In this document: piece by piece, positions 53,992 through 62,707 of the stretch | How positions within the stretch are numbered: position 1 is the first letter of the stretch | Layout: each line of letters begins with the position of its first letter | Source: Acidovorax carolinensis | Lineage (GTDB): Bacteria; Pseudomonadota; Gammaproteobacteria; Burkholderiales; Burkholderiaceae_C | NCBI RefSeq assembly: GCF_002157145.1 | Contig: NZ_CP021361.1 | Location: 4,053,501 to 4,117,500 of the forward strand | DNA: 64,000 bases | Direction: 5' to 3' | Program-made: the position numbers and the translations under genes | The notes under the pieces: model-generated | Seen by the model: only the letters and a program-made list of their open reading frames with translations | Told to the model about the DNA's origin: nothing | Database searches by the model: none

Positions 53992-55977
53992 ATGTCCTCA
54001 CTCGCGCTGACCTTGCTTTATCTTCTGGCCGCGGTGTTGGGCGTGGTGGTGTGTCGCAGCCTCAAACTGCCGCCGATGCTGGGCTACCTTGCCGCAGGCG
54101 TGCTGATCGGGCCCCATGCACTGGCGCTGGCGCAGAACTCGGAAGGGGTGCGGCACCTCGGCGAATTCGGGGTGGTGTTCCTGATGTTCGCCATCGGGCT
54201 CGAATTCAGCCTGCCCAAGCTGCGCGCCATGCGGCGCCAGGTGTTTGGCCTGGGGCTGATGCAGGTGGTGCTGACCATGCTCGTGGTCACCGGGCTGGCG
54301 CTGGCCATGGCGCATCTGGTGGGCGGTGTGTGGGAGATGGGCTGGCAGTCAGCCCTGGCGCTGTCGGGTGTGCTGGCCATGAGCAGCACGGCCATCGTGG
54401 TCAAGCTGATGGCCGAGCGCTCCGAACTTGAAAGTGAGCATGGTCGGCGCGTGATGGGGATCCTGCTGTTCCAGGACCTGGCGGTGGTGCCCCTGCTGGT
54501 GTTGATTCCGGCCCTGGGCTCGTCGCCAGACCGCCTGCTGACGGCGCTGGGGCTCGCGCTGGTCAAGGCGGCGGTGCTGGTGGGCCTGCTGCTGACGGGT
54601 GGCCAGCGCCTGATGCGCTGGTGGCTTACGCAGGTGGCGCGGCGCAAGAGCGACGAGCTGTTCATGCTGAACCTGCTGCTGATCACGCTGGGGCTGGCCT
54701 GGCTGACCGAGCTGGCAGGCCTGAGCCTGGCCCTGGGCGCCTTCATTGCGGGGGTGCTGGTCTCGGAGACCGAATACCGGCACCAGGTGGGCACGGATAT
54801 CCGCCCGTTCCACGACGTGCTGCTGGGTCTGTTCTTCATCACCATCGGCATGATGCTGGACTGGCACATTCTGGTGGACCGCTGGGCGCTGGTGCTGGTG
54901 CTGATCACGGTGCCGCTGCTGCTCAAGCTGGTGCTCATCCTGGTACTGGCGCGCAGCATGGGTGCCACCACCGGAGTGGCCTTGCGCACCGGCCTGTATC
55001 TGGCACAGGCGGGTGAGTTTGGCTTTGTGCTGCTGTCGCTCACGCTGGAAAACGGGCTGGTGCAGCCGGCGCTCATGAACCCCATCTTGGCGGCCATGGT
55101 GCTGTCGATGCTGGCCACGCCGTTTCTCATCATGTACAGCAACCGCATCGTGATGAAGCTGGTGGCCAGCGACTGGCTGCAGCAGTCGCTACAGATGACC
55201 GCCATCGCGCGCAAGTCCATCAACACCAGCAAGCATGTGATCATTTGCGGCTTTGGCCGCTGCGGCCAGAACCTGGCCCGGATGCTGGAACGCGAAGGCA
55301 TTCCTTACATGGCGCTCGATCTGGACCCCGACCGCGTGCGCCAGGCCGCCGCCGCGGGCCATTCCGTGGTCTTTGGGGATGCCACCCGCCTGCAGGCGCT
55401 GATGGCGGCGGGGCTGGTGCGGGCCAGCGCGGTGGCGGTGACCTATCTGGACGTTCCGTCGGCGCTCAAGGTGCTGGCCAACACGCGCGCCCATGCGCCG
55501 CAGGTGCCCGTGGTGGTGCGCACCCAGGACGACCTGCACCTGGACAAGCTGCAGGCCGCTGGCGCCACCGAGGTGGTGCCCGAGGCCATCGAGGGCTCGC
55601 TCATGCTGGCCAGCCACGCGCTGGCGCTGGTGGGCGTGCCCATGCGCCGGGTGCTGCGGCTGGTGCAGGACCAGCGCGATGCGCGCTACAACCTGCTGCG
55701 TGGCTACTTCCATGGCGCGGATGACGACACCGTGAACGAGCGCGATCAGGAGCGCCTGTCGACCGTCACGCTGCCGCCCGGGGCCAAGGTCATCGGTCAA
55801 GCGCTGGGCGGGCTGGCCCTGCCCGCCATGGGCGTGCGGGTGGTCAATTTGCGGCGCGGCGACGGCCATCCGGGTGCCGCAGGGGCTGAAGCGCTGCTGG
55901 CGTCGGGAGATACGCTGGTGCTGTCGGGGCACCCTGCTGCGCTGGCATTGGCCGAGGACAAGTTGCTGCGGGGGTGA
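53992..55977 (+). CDS. KefB/KefC-type CPA2 cation:proton antiporter with RCK/TrkA-N domain
   Basis: 661 aa. About 12 TM helices (LTLLYLLAAVLGVVVCRSL at the start; LGAFIAGVLVSETEYRHQV; DIRPFHDVLLGLFFITIGMM), then a Rossmann RCK/TrkA-N domain from about 405 (HVIICGFGRCGQNLARMLER; VVFGDATRLQAL) and a C-terminal TrkA-C-like segment. It exchanges K+ or Na+ for H+ in the inner membrane; NAD(H) or glutathione adducts may gate it. The kdsD neighbour is a common comamonad arrangement (from memory). Confidence 0.9.
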   Translation: MSSLALTLLYLLAAVLGVVVCRSLKLPPMLGYLAAGVLIGPHALALAQNSEGVRHLGEFGVVFLMFAIGLEFSLPKLRAMRRQVFGLGLMQVVLTMLVVTGLALAMAHLVGGVWEMGWQSALALSGVLAMSSTAIVVKLMAERSELESEHGRRVMGILLFQDLAVVPLLVLIPALGSSPDRLLTALGLALVKAAVLVGLLLTGGQRLMRWWLTQVARRKSDELFMLNLLLITLGLAWLTELAGLSLALGAFIAGVLVSETEYRHQVGTDIRPFHDVLLGLFFITIGMMLDWHILVDRWALVLVLITVPLLLKLVLILVLARSMGATTGVALRTGLYLAQAGEFGFVLLSLTLENGLVQPALMNPILAAMVLSMLATPFLIMYSNRIVMKLVASDWLQQSLQMTAIARKSINTSKHVIICGFGRCGQNLARMLEREGIPYMALDLDPDRVRQAAAAGHSVVFGDATRLQALMAAGLVRASAVAVTYLDVPSALKVLANTRAHAPQVPVVVRTQDDLHLDKLQAAGATEVVPEAIEGSLMLASHALALVGVPMRRVLRLVQDQRDARYNLLRGYFHGADDDTVNERDQERLSTVTLPPGAKVIGQALGGLALPAMGVRVVNLRRGDGHPGAAGAEALLASGDTLVLSGHPAALALAEDKLLRG

Positions 55978-55987
55978 AGGCAGAGAC

Positions 55988-56080
55988 CATCCCCCTGAGG
56001 CGCTGCGCGCCTTCCCCCTTCTCTCGGCTGCGCCGGGAAGGGGGACACCGCCAGCGCGGCGGGGCGGCCCTTGCGCGGCG
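55988..56080. repeat. Second dispersed repeat family, copy 2 (terminator-like)
   Basis: CCATCCCCCTGAGGCGCTGC, GCGCCTTCCCCCTTCTC, and GGGAAGGGGGACACCG. CCCCCTTC (56014-56021) pairs with GAAGGGGG (56037-56044). It lies just after the antiporter stop and may end its transcript. It shares the CCCCCTGAG...CCTTCCCCC core with the copy at 52911. Confidence 0.65.
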
Positions 56081-56163
56081 GTCCTGGCATCCAGCAGTGC
56101 CAGTCCGCCAGGCGATCGGGAAATTGAAGCAAATTCGGCTATAGCCCTTGGCGGCCTCAGTTC

Positions 56164-57242
56164 CGAAGTGCAACACCGAGAATTGAGGTCAAGATGACAA
56201 AGAAGAACTACCAGCATTTGAGCCAGAGCGAACGCCATGCGATAGCCTTGGGGCTGCAGCAAAAGCAAACCCTCAGCGCCATAGCGCGGGCCTTGGGGCG
56301 CTGCAAGAGCACCATCAGCCGGGAATGCCAACGTAATGCGGGCGCCAAGGCCTACACCTCCAAGTTCGCCCAGCAACGCAGCGACAGGCGCAGATGCTTT
56401 GCCCGTCCCCAGCCCAAACTGCACCGCGATGGACCTTTGTTCAAGATCGTTCGCGACTATCTGCTCCGGCACTGGTCTCCCCAGCAAATCGCTGGGCAGT
56501 TGAAGAAACTGCACCCTGACAACAAGCGCAAACAAGTGTCCCACGAGAGCATCTACACCTGCATCTACGCCCAGCCCCGCGGAGAGCTCAAGAAGGAGCT
56601 GGTGGCCTGCTTGCGCATGGCCCGCGCCAAGCGCTGGCCGCGCTCCAAGGGCGAGGATCGGCGTGGACAGATCACCGATCTGCTGAGCATCCATGTGCGC
56701 CCACCCGAGATTGAGGATCGTCAGTTGCCCGGGCACTGGGAGGGCGACCTCATCAAAGGCAAAGGCAATGCCAGTGCCATTGGCACGCTGCTCGAGCGCA
56801 CGACCCGCCTGGTGGTGCTGGTCAAGCTGCCACACCCCAACCCGGCGACAGCGGCACATGTACTGCAGGCCTTCAGCGACAAGCTCAATGGCATTGCCAG
56901 CCCGATGCGCCAGAGCCTGACCTATGACCGAGGCAGTGAGATGGCAGAGCATGCCAAGCTCACCGAGAACACGGGCATGAAGGTGTACTTCTGTGACCCC
57001 TACAGCCCCTGGCAGCGGGGCTCCAACGAAAACACCAATGGATTGCTGCGGCAGTACTTCCCCAAGGGGACTGATCTGAGCGGCTATAGCCAGGAGTATC
57101 TGGATGCCGTAGCCGATGAGCTCAATGGGCGCCCCAGGATGACTCTGGGGTGGAGCAAGCCCATTGAGGTTTATGCCGAACATTTGGCCCGGCTGACCCT
57201 ACAGCCTGATTCAGTGCATTAATGAATATTTGTTGCACTTGG
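56164..57242 (+). mobile_element. IS30-family insertion sequence
   Basis: Imperfect terminal inverted repeats: left CGAAGTGCAACA (56164-56175) and right TGTTGCACTTGG (57231-57242), 11 of 12 matching. The element of about 1.08 kb contains one intact transposase. A clear target duplication could not be identified. The right end directly abuts a dispersed repeat copy. Confidence 0.8.
56194..57222 (+). CDS. IS30-family transposase
   Basis: 342 aa. N-terminal helix-turn-helix (LSAIARALGRCKSTISREC near 28-46) and a DDE integrase core: first Asp in GHWEGDLIKGKGN near 187, second in TYDRGSEMAEH near 248, Glu in QRGSNENTNGLLRQYFPKGT near 281. All three catalytic residues are present and the frame is intact, so the element may be active. 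AGGTCAAG lies before the ATG. Confidence 0.95.
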   Translation: MTKKNYQHLSQSERHAIALGLQQKQTLSAIARALGRCKSTISRECQRNAGAKAYTSKFAQQRSDRRRCFARPQPKLHRDGPLFKIVRDYLLRHWSPQQIAGQLKKLHPDNKRKQVSHESIYTCIYAQPRGELKKELVACLRMARAKRWPRSKGEDRRGQITDLLSIHVRPPEIEDRQLPGHWEGDLIKGKGNASAIGTLLERTTRLVVLVKLPHPNPATAAHVLQAFSDKLNGIASPMRQSLTYDRGSEMAEHAKLTENTGMKVYFCDPYSPWQRGSNENTNGLLRQYFPKGTDLSGYSQEYLDAVADELNGRPRMTLGWSKPIEVYAEHLARLTLQPDSVH

Positions 57243-57300
57243 ACTTGAATCCGCCCTTATCCAAAAAGCGCCAATAGCTACATATTAGTTAGCAAATCAA
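57242..57300. repeat. Dispersed AGCGCT-palindrome repeat copy; supplies GGDEF/EAL stop codon
   Basis: GACTTGAATCCGCCCTTATC, CAAAAAGCGCCAATAGCTAC and TATTAGTTAGCAAATC. The TAG stop of the GGDEF/EAL gene (57278-57280) is inside it, and the last seven codons of that gene are repeat-derived. Confidence 0.72.
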
Positions 57301-60300
57301 CCACACCGGGCCGCCCGAACAGGTAGCCCTGGAACTGCTGGCAGCCGTTGCGCAGCAGAAATGCGCGCTGTCCCTCGGTTTCCACCCCTTCGGCCACCAC
57401 ATCCAGCCCCAGGCTGCTTGCCAGCGTAATGATGGTGCAGGCGATGGCCGCATCGTTGGGGTCGGTGAGCACGTCGCGCACAAAGCTCTGGTCGATCTTG
57501 AGCTGGTCGAGCGGCAGGCGCTTGAGATAGCCCAGCGAGGAATAGCCGGTACCAAAATCATCGAGCGAAAAACCCACCCCCAGGGTGCGCAGGGCCTGCA
57601 TCTTCAGGATGCTGTCTTCCACGTCATGAAGCATCAGGCTTTCGGTCAGCTCCAGCTTCAGCCTGCGCGGGCTGGCGCCGGACTCGCGCAGGGTATCCAG
57701 CACCTGCTGAACAAAGTGGGGATGCCGGAACTCCTGGGCACTGACGTTCACCGCCACGCTCCAGCCTGCGGTGTGTGGCATGGCCGCCCACTGCGCCAGT
57801 TGCGCACATGCCAGGCGCATGACCCGCCGCCCCAGCGGCAAGATCAGCCCGGTCTGTTCGGCCAACGGGATGAACTCACCGGGCGAGACCATGCCGCGCT
57901 GCGGGTGCATCCAGCGCACCAGGGCCTCGGCGCCCAGCACATCGCCCGCCGCATTCACCACCGGCTGGTAGTGCAGCAGGAACTCGTCACGCTGCAGGCC
58001 CTGCCGGATATCCCCTTCCAGTGCGGAGCGCGCGCTGGCGGCCGCCTGCATGGCGGGATCAAAGAAACACAAGGTGTTGCGCCCCTGCGCCTTGGCCTGG
58101 TACATGGCCAGGTCAGCGCGCTGCAGCAATTCGTGCACCGGCTGCCGTGCGTCCCGGAACAGCGCAATGCCGATGCTGGGCGTGCTGTGGATCTCGCGGT
58201 GGTCCACCTGGAACGGCCCGTTGAGCGACGCGATGATTTTCTGGGCGACCGCCTCCGCCTCGACAGCAGCCTCGGGCTCCACGCTGTGCAGTTGCTGAAG
58301 AATCACCACAAACTCATCACCCCCCAGGCGTGCCACGGTGTCCATGGCCCGCACACAGGCCCGCAAGCGCTCGGCCACCTGCACCAGCAGGCGGTCACCC
58401 ATCTCGTGGCCCAGGGTGTCGTTGATCGACTTGAAATTGTCCAGGTCCAGGAACAGCAAGGCGCCATGGCACGCTTCGCGCGCACAACCCAGGGTGGCGT
58501 GTTCCAGCCGGTCAAGCAGGAGCCGGCGATTGGGCAGCGCCGTGAGCTCGTCGTAAAACGCCAGCCGCTGGATCTCGGCCTCCGCCTTCTTGCGTTCGGT
58601 GATGTTGCGCGCAATGCCGCGATAACCCGTGAATCGGCCTTCGGCATCAAAAATGGGTTCACCACTGATGGACACCCAGATGGGCGTGCCATCGCTGGTG
58701 GTGCGCTGCATCTCGAAGTCATGAAAGACCTCATGGGCCTGCAGCTGTTGACGGTGCTTGCTCCACTGCCCAGGCTCCACCACGGCATCGGGCAGCTCCC
58801 AGCGGGTCAGTCCGTACTGCGTTTCGTCCGGGATTCCCCGATCGCGCTCGGCACTGCCGTCGAACCGGACAAACCGGAAGTCGGCATCCTGCTCCCAGTA
58901 CCAGTCCGAGGAAAGGTGGGTGAGGCTGCGCCAGCGCGCCTCACTCTCCCGCAAAGCCTGCAGCGTGCCCAGGTAATCGGTCACATCGGCAAAAGTGCGT
59001 ACCCTGCCGCCCGCCTCCACCAACCGCGTGCGCACTTCCAGATAGCGCCCCTCGCGTGTCTTGCGGATATAGGTTTCGGGCATTGCAGGGCCCCCAGCCC
59101 GCCCGGCTTGCTCCGATGCCACGTAGGCCCGGGCGGGCGATTCGATCAGTTCGAAATCGGGCCCAAAATCTCCCCGCTCGGTCTGGAAACGCACGACGTC
59201 TTCCACGCTCGGCTGCGTTGCGAGCAACGCTTCAGGCAAATCCAGCAGCTCCAGATAACGCCGGTTGTACAGGCGGATGCGGCCGCTGGCATCGACGTTC
59301 GTGATGCCCTGGGACACGCTGGCCAGCGTGACTTCCAGCGCGCGGGTCTTTTCGGTCAGCAGCGCACTGGCATGTGCCAGCCGGGACTCGACCTCGCTGC
59401 GCGCCAGCTCGGCCCGGCGCGCCAGTTCGAGCTGGCCCACGGTATTGAGCAGCGGCTGCAAAAACTGCGCCTCCGCCTGCGAATAGCCATCCGGGCGATT
59501 GGCCAGCCCGACCATGGCGACAAGCTCCCCGGCGGCATGGATGGGCAGTCCCATATAAGTTTTGAGCACCGGATGCCCCCGCGGAACCCCGGTGCTGCGC
59601 GGGTCTGCGGCGGGGTTGTTGCAGATGACCGCCTCGCCCGTCCGCAGCGCCGCGCCCAGGAGCGTGTGCGGATTGTCAAAAACCATGCCCTCCTGGGCAT
59701 GCTCGGCATAGTGGGCGCGCGAAGCGGCGTCCCAGCTGATGTCGGTCATGGCATGCACCCGCAGGAGCGGCTGGCCCTCGGACGTGCGCTGCACCTGCCC
59801 CACCAGCCCGAACGCGCTGCCAGTGAGCGCCATCAACTCCTGCAGCACTGCATCAAACGCAGCGCGGGGAGAAGTCTTCGCAATGAAGATGGCCTGGACC
59901 CTGGAGATCGCCTGCAGCAATCGGTGCTGCCTGGCCAGCATGGCCTCGGCGGTCTGGCGCGCCCGCGCGCCCGTGCTGCGCTCGAGCACTGCCTCGATCT
60001 GCGCGGGGAGCGCCAGCAGGTGATCGCGTTGCGGGGTCTGCACCAGAAAATCACTGAACCCGTGCCGCATGGCCTGTGCCGCCTGAACCTCCTCGCCCGG
60101 GAGCACGATGATCAGGGCCGGCACCTCGTCGAGCAGTTCCAGCACATCAAAGGCCGTGCCATCGACCATGCTGCGCACCGTCAACACTACGTCGGTTTGT
60201 TCGCGGGCCAGTATCCGGCGGGCTTGCGCAAGCGTGGGCGCAACTTCGACTGTCCAGTCCAGCCAGGGATCGACCAGCGCATGGACGACGGACTGTGCAT

Positions 60301-60340
60301 GGACAGTGTCGCCATCGATCAAAAGGACAGAGATGGGCAT
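57278..60340 (-). CDS. Receiver-GAF-PAS-GGDEF-EAL signalling protein
   Basis: 1020 aa from [11 protein letters not shown]. An N-terminal receiver-like domain (1-125) lacks the phospho-acceptor: the segment reads [12 protein letters not shown] where DxxxPxMDG-type Asp is expected. A GAF domain (about 150-320), a PAS-type region (about 330-470), a second PAS (about 480-610; [20 protein letters not shown]), GGDEF with intact [11 protein letters not shown] near 672 and EAL with GAEALVRW near 803 follow. Both c-di-GMP domains keep catalytic signatures, so it could make or break c-di-GMP. Divergent from apt. Confidence 0.9.
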   Translation of the reverse strand: MPISVLLIDGDTVHAQSVVHALVDPWLDWTVEVAPTLAQARRILAREQTDVVLTVRSMVDGTAFDVLELLDEVPALIIVLPGEEVQAAQAMRHGFSDFLVQTPQRDHLLALPAQIEAVLERSTGARARQTAEAMLARQHRLLQAISRVQAIFIAKTSPRAAFDAVLQELMALTGSAFGLVGQVQRTSEGQPLLRVHAMTDISWDAASRAHYAEHAQEGMVFDNPHTLLGAALRTGEAVICNNPAADPRSTGVPRGHPVLKTYMGLPIHAAGELVAMVGLANRPDGYSQAEAQFLQPLLNTVGQLELARRAELARSEVESRLAHASALLTEKTRALEVTLASVSQGITNVDASGRIRLYNRRYLELLDLPEALLATQPSVEDVVRFQTERGDFGPDFELIESPARAYVASEQAGRAGGPAMPETYIRKTREGRYLEVRTRLVEAGGRVRTFADVTDYLGTLQALRESEARWRSLTHLSSDWYWEQDADFRFVRFDGSAERDRGIPDETQYGLTRWELPDAVVEPGQWSKHRQQLQAHEVFHDFEMQRTTSDGTPIWVSISGEPIFDAEGRFTGYRGIARNITERKKAEAEIQRLAFYDELTALPNRRLLLDRLEHATLGCAREACHGALLFLDLDNFKSINDTLGHEMGDRLLVQVAERLRACVRAMDTVARLGGDEFVVILQQLHSVEPEAAVEAEAVAQKIIASLNGPFQVDHREIHSTPSIGIALFRDARQPVHELLQRADLAMYQAKAQGRNTLCFFDPAMQAAASARSALEGDIRQGLQRDEFLLHYQPVVNAAGDVLGAEALVRWMHPQRGMVSPGEFIPLAEQTGLILPLGRRVMRLACAQLAQWAAMPHTAGWSVAVNVSAQEFRHPHFVQQVLDTLRESGASPRRLKLELTESLMLHDVEDSILKMQALRTLGVGFSLDDFGTGYSSLGYLKRLPLDQLKIDQSFVRDVLTDPNDAAIACTIITLASSLGLDVVAEGVETEGQRAFLLRNGCQQFQGYLFGRPGVVDLLTNM

Positions 60341-60547
60341 GGGCCGATCCGGAGTGCGAAACCAAATCGGCCCCAAAAAGCCGATTGCGGTACAAGGAGA
60401 AACAACAGTTACCCATTATGGGGGCTGCCCGGGCTCCGCAGCCACGCTGTGTTGCTTGCGATGCAATCCTTACACTTCGCGCGTCGAGTACAACTGGATT
60501 GCCAGGCGTCGCTCTTTCTCTTTGTTCCTTTCCCAATTCACCCCGCC

Positions 60548-61102
60548 ATGCAGCCCCTCAGCGTCAACGAGTATCTTCGCCAACACATCCGCACCGTGCC
60601 TGACTGGCCCGCGCCGGGAGTGCAGTTTCGCGACATCACGCCCCTGCTGCAGGACCCCAAGGTCTTTCGCGTCCTGATCGACGCGTTCGTTCACCGCTAC
60701 ATGGACCGCGCCCTGCGCCCCGATGTGGTGGCGGGGCTCGACGCGCGCGGTTTCATCCTGGGGGCCGTGGTGGCCTACGAGCTGAACGTGGGGTTCGTGC
60801 CCATCCGCAAGAAGGGCAAGCTGCCGTTCACGACCGTCGAGGAAACCTATGAGCTCGAATACGGCAGCGCCACGGTCGAATTGCACACCGACGCCGTCAA
60901 GGCGGGTGACCGCGTGCTGCTGATCGACGACCTGATTGCCACCGGCGGCACCATGATGGCCGGCAAGAAGCTGCTGGAAAAACTTGGCGCCACGGTCACC
61001 GAAGGCGCCGCCATCGTCGATTTGCCGGAACTCGGTGGATCCCAACGGCTGCGCGAAGGTGGCCTTGCGCTGTACACCCTGGTGGACTTCGCCGGTCACT
61101 GA
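60548..61102 (+). CDS. apt: Adenine phosphoribosyltransferase
   Basis: 184 aa. [20 protein letters not shown] start, [28 protein letters not shown] and the PRPP-binding [20 protein letters not shown] near 123-142. It salvages adenine to AMP. The start was fixed by family alignment; longer open frames upstream run antisense to the GGDEF/EAL gene and are not real. Confidence 0.95.
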   Translation: MQPLSVNEYLRQHIRTVPDWPAPGVQFRDITPLLQDPKVFRVLIDAFVHRYMDRALRPDVVAGLDARGFILGAVVAYELNVGFVPIRKKGKLPFTTVEETYELEYGSATVELHTDAVKAGDRVLLIDDLIATGGTMMAGKKLLEKLGATVTEGAAIVDLPELGGSQRLREGGLALYTLVDFAGH

Positions 61103-61158
61103 AGCCAAGTCCGGTCTGGGGCACTCGGCCCGCCAAGGCCTGTAAGCCGTGCCTCCAC

Positions 61159-62025
61159 TCAGTTCAGATCGCCGTACTGGGTGCTGCTGAGATCGGGAAA
61201 CGTCCCGTCGGCACCGGGCATCACCGTGTCTTCAAATCCGGTCGGCCGCGACGGCGGCAGCAGCGGGCCCGATCGCACAGGCACCCCCGGTTTGGCGGCT
61301 GCGGCAGGGGTGGCCCGGGCCCCCGCGGCATCCGACAGCGCACGCTTGAATGCAGCCACTTCATCGGCCTCGATCGGATCAAAACGCGGCGCAGGGCGCG
61401 CCGCAGCGACAGCAGGGCGGGTTGGCACCGGGGTGGCTGGCTGCAGGGGCGGCGCAGCAGAAGCCAGCGCGCTCACCGGCGCGACGGGGCCTGCGACCGG
61501 GGCCTGCGGCGCCCGCACCGGCACCGCGGGCGCCGCAGGGGCCGCGGGCAGCGACGCGCCGAGAGGCGCAATGCCCTTTTGCGGAATACCCACCGCCACA
61601 TGGTCATTGATGCGCCAGTACACCGCCGTCACCAGAATGTCGTAGCGGGCCTTGGCCGTCTGGGCGATCAGCGCCTCGATCTCGCTGAGCCGCACGGTTT
61701 CTCCACCAAACTCGCGGGCCAGGTCCATCATCACGAGAAACTGCCGGCCCCGCTGGTCCAGCGACAGCACCTTGAACTTGTAGCTGGCCGACAGCACGCC
61801 GGCGCGCACCATGGCATCGCGCACCACGGTGTAGAGCAGTTCGCGCCGCTCCATGCGTTCATTCTTGCGGTTTGCCGCGTGTTCCGCAGGCTGGGGTTCC
61901 AGGATGGGCTTGCGTCCCACGGCCAGTGGAACGGTGGCATCGGCATTGAGCAGACCCGAAGGGTCCAGGGCTGCGCGGGCTTTGGGCGGTGAAGGTTTGC
62001 GGCTAAACCAACTGAACAGGGACAT
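61159..62025 (-). CDS. Conserved hypothetical protein with Pro/Ala-rich C-terminus
   Basis: 288 aa from MSLFSWFSRKPSPPKAR. The first 170 residues are globular-like (MERRELLYTVVRDAMVRAGV; FKVLSLDQRGRQFLVMMDLA; ARYDILVTAVYWRINDH), then a low-complexity Pro/Ala/Val linker (about 170-235) and an acidic end. No known domain recognised; no signal peptide or TM helix. Codon use is like its neighbours. Convergent with apt. Confidence 0.7.
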   Translation of the reverse strand: MSLFSWFSRKPSPPKARAALDPSGLLNADATVPLAVGRKPILEPQPAEHAANRKNERMERRELLYTVVRDAMVRAGVLSASYKFKVLSLDQRGRQFLVMMDLAREFGGETVRLSEIEALIAQTAKARYDILVTAVYWRINDHVAVGIPQKGIAPLGASLPAAPAAPAVPVRAPQAPVAGPVAPVSALASAAPPLQPATPVPTRPAVAAARPAPRFDPIEADEVAAFKRALSDAAGARATPAAAAKPGVPVRSGPLLPPSRPTGFEDTVMPGADGTFPDLSSTQYGDLN

Positions 62026-62135
62026 GGTTTGCTTTCTGGGGATAGCACCGGTAATGAACCCGATCAAGTTTACCCGGCGCGTCCCCGCGAGCGCCCCCCA
62101 ACGACCCCCGCAAGCGGGCTAAACAACACCCGGTG

Positions 62136-62627
62136 TCAGGTGGCTGCAACGCGGCGGCGGCGGTTGCCCAGCCGTTTGGCCAACACGGCGCCAGCGGCCA
62201 TGGCCAGCCCCAGTGCGATGGCGGGCTGGCGATTGGACAGCTCGGTGAAGCGCAACGCAGTCAGGCTCCAGAGCTTGGTCGGTGCGCCGGCCTGCACCGT
62301 GGCACTGCGGGGGCGCATCGAAAAGAAGGCGCCTTCACCCACCACCGAGCCCGGCCCCACGATCGCCAGCCGCAGGCGCTCCTTCTCGTCCTGGTAATGC
62401 ACGCTCAGGCTGCCACTTTCAATCAGGTAAAGGGTCCGGTCCGAAGCGCCCTGGGAGAACAGCACATGCCCTGCTGGCACGGTATAGGGCTGCAGATAGG
62501 CAGAGACGGTGTCCCACTGCGCAGGTGTGAGGGGATTGGTCATGCTGTCTTCCGCGCCCGCCTGGGCAATGGCGTTCAGCAGGCCAGTCAGATCAATTTT
62601 GGATTGGATGGGCGTAATGGCGTTCAT
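62136..62627 (-). CDS. Cyclic nucleotide-binding domain protein (Crp-like, no HTH)
   Basis: 163 aa. A cNMP-binding beta-roll spans about 45-135 (YTVPAGHVLFSQGASDRTLY; ESGSLSVHYQDEKERL; GPGSVVGEGAFFSMRPRSA), with the GEGAFF and PRSAT phosphate-cassette elements. The C-terminus is a short hydrophobic helix and a basic tail (AKRLGNRRRRVAAT) rather than a DNA-binding domain. It may be membrane-associated. Function unknown. Confidence 0.82.
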   Translation of the reverse strand: MNAITPIQSKIDLTGLLNAIAQAGAEDSMTNPLTPAQWDTVSAYLQPYTVPAGHVLFSQGASDRTLYLIESGSLSVHYQDEKERLRLAIVGPGSVVGEGAFFSMRPRSATVQAGAPTKLWSLTALRFTELSNRQPAIALGLAMAAGAVLAKRLGNRRRRVAAT

Positions 62628-62707
62628 GGTCCTCCGAAGCTACCTTTGTAACAGAGCAGGCACAAGCAATCCTTACGACTGTTTACAACAAAAGCCGGTG
62701 GATGCCG

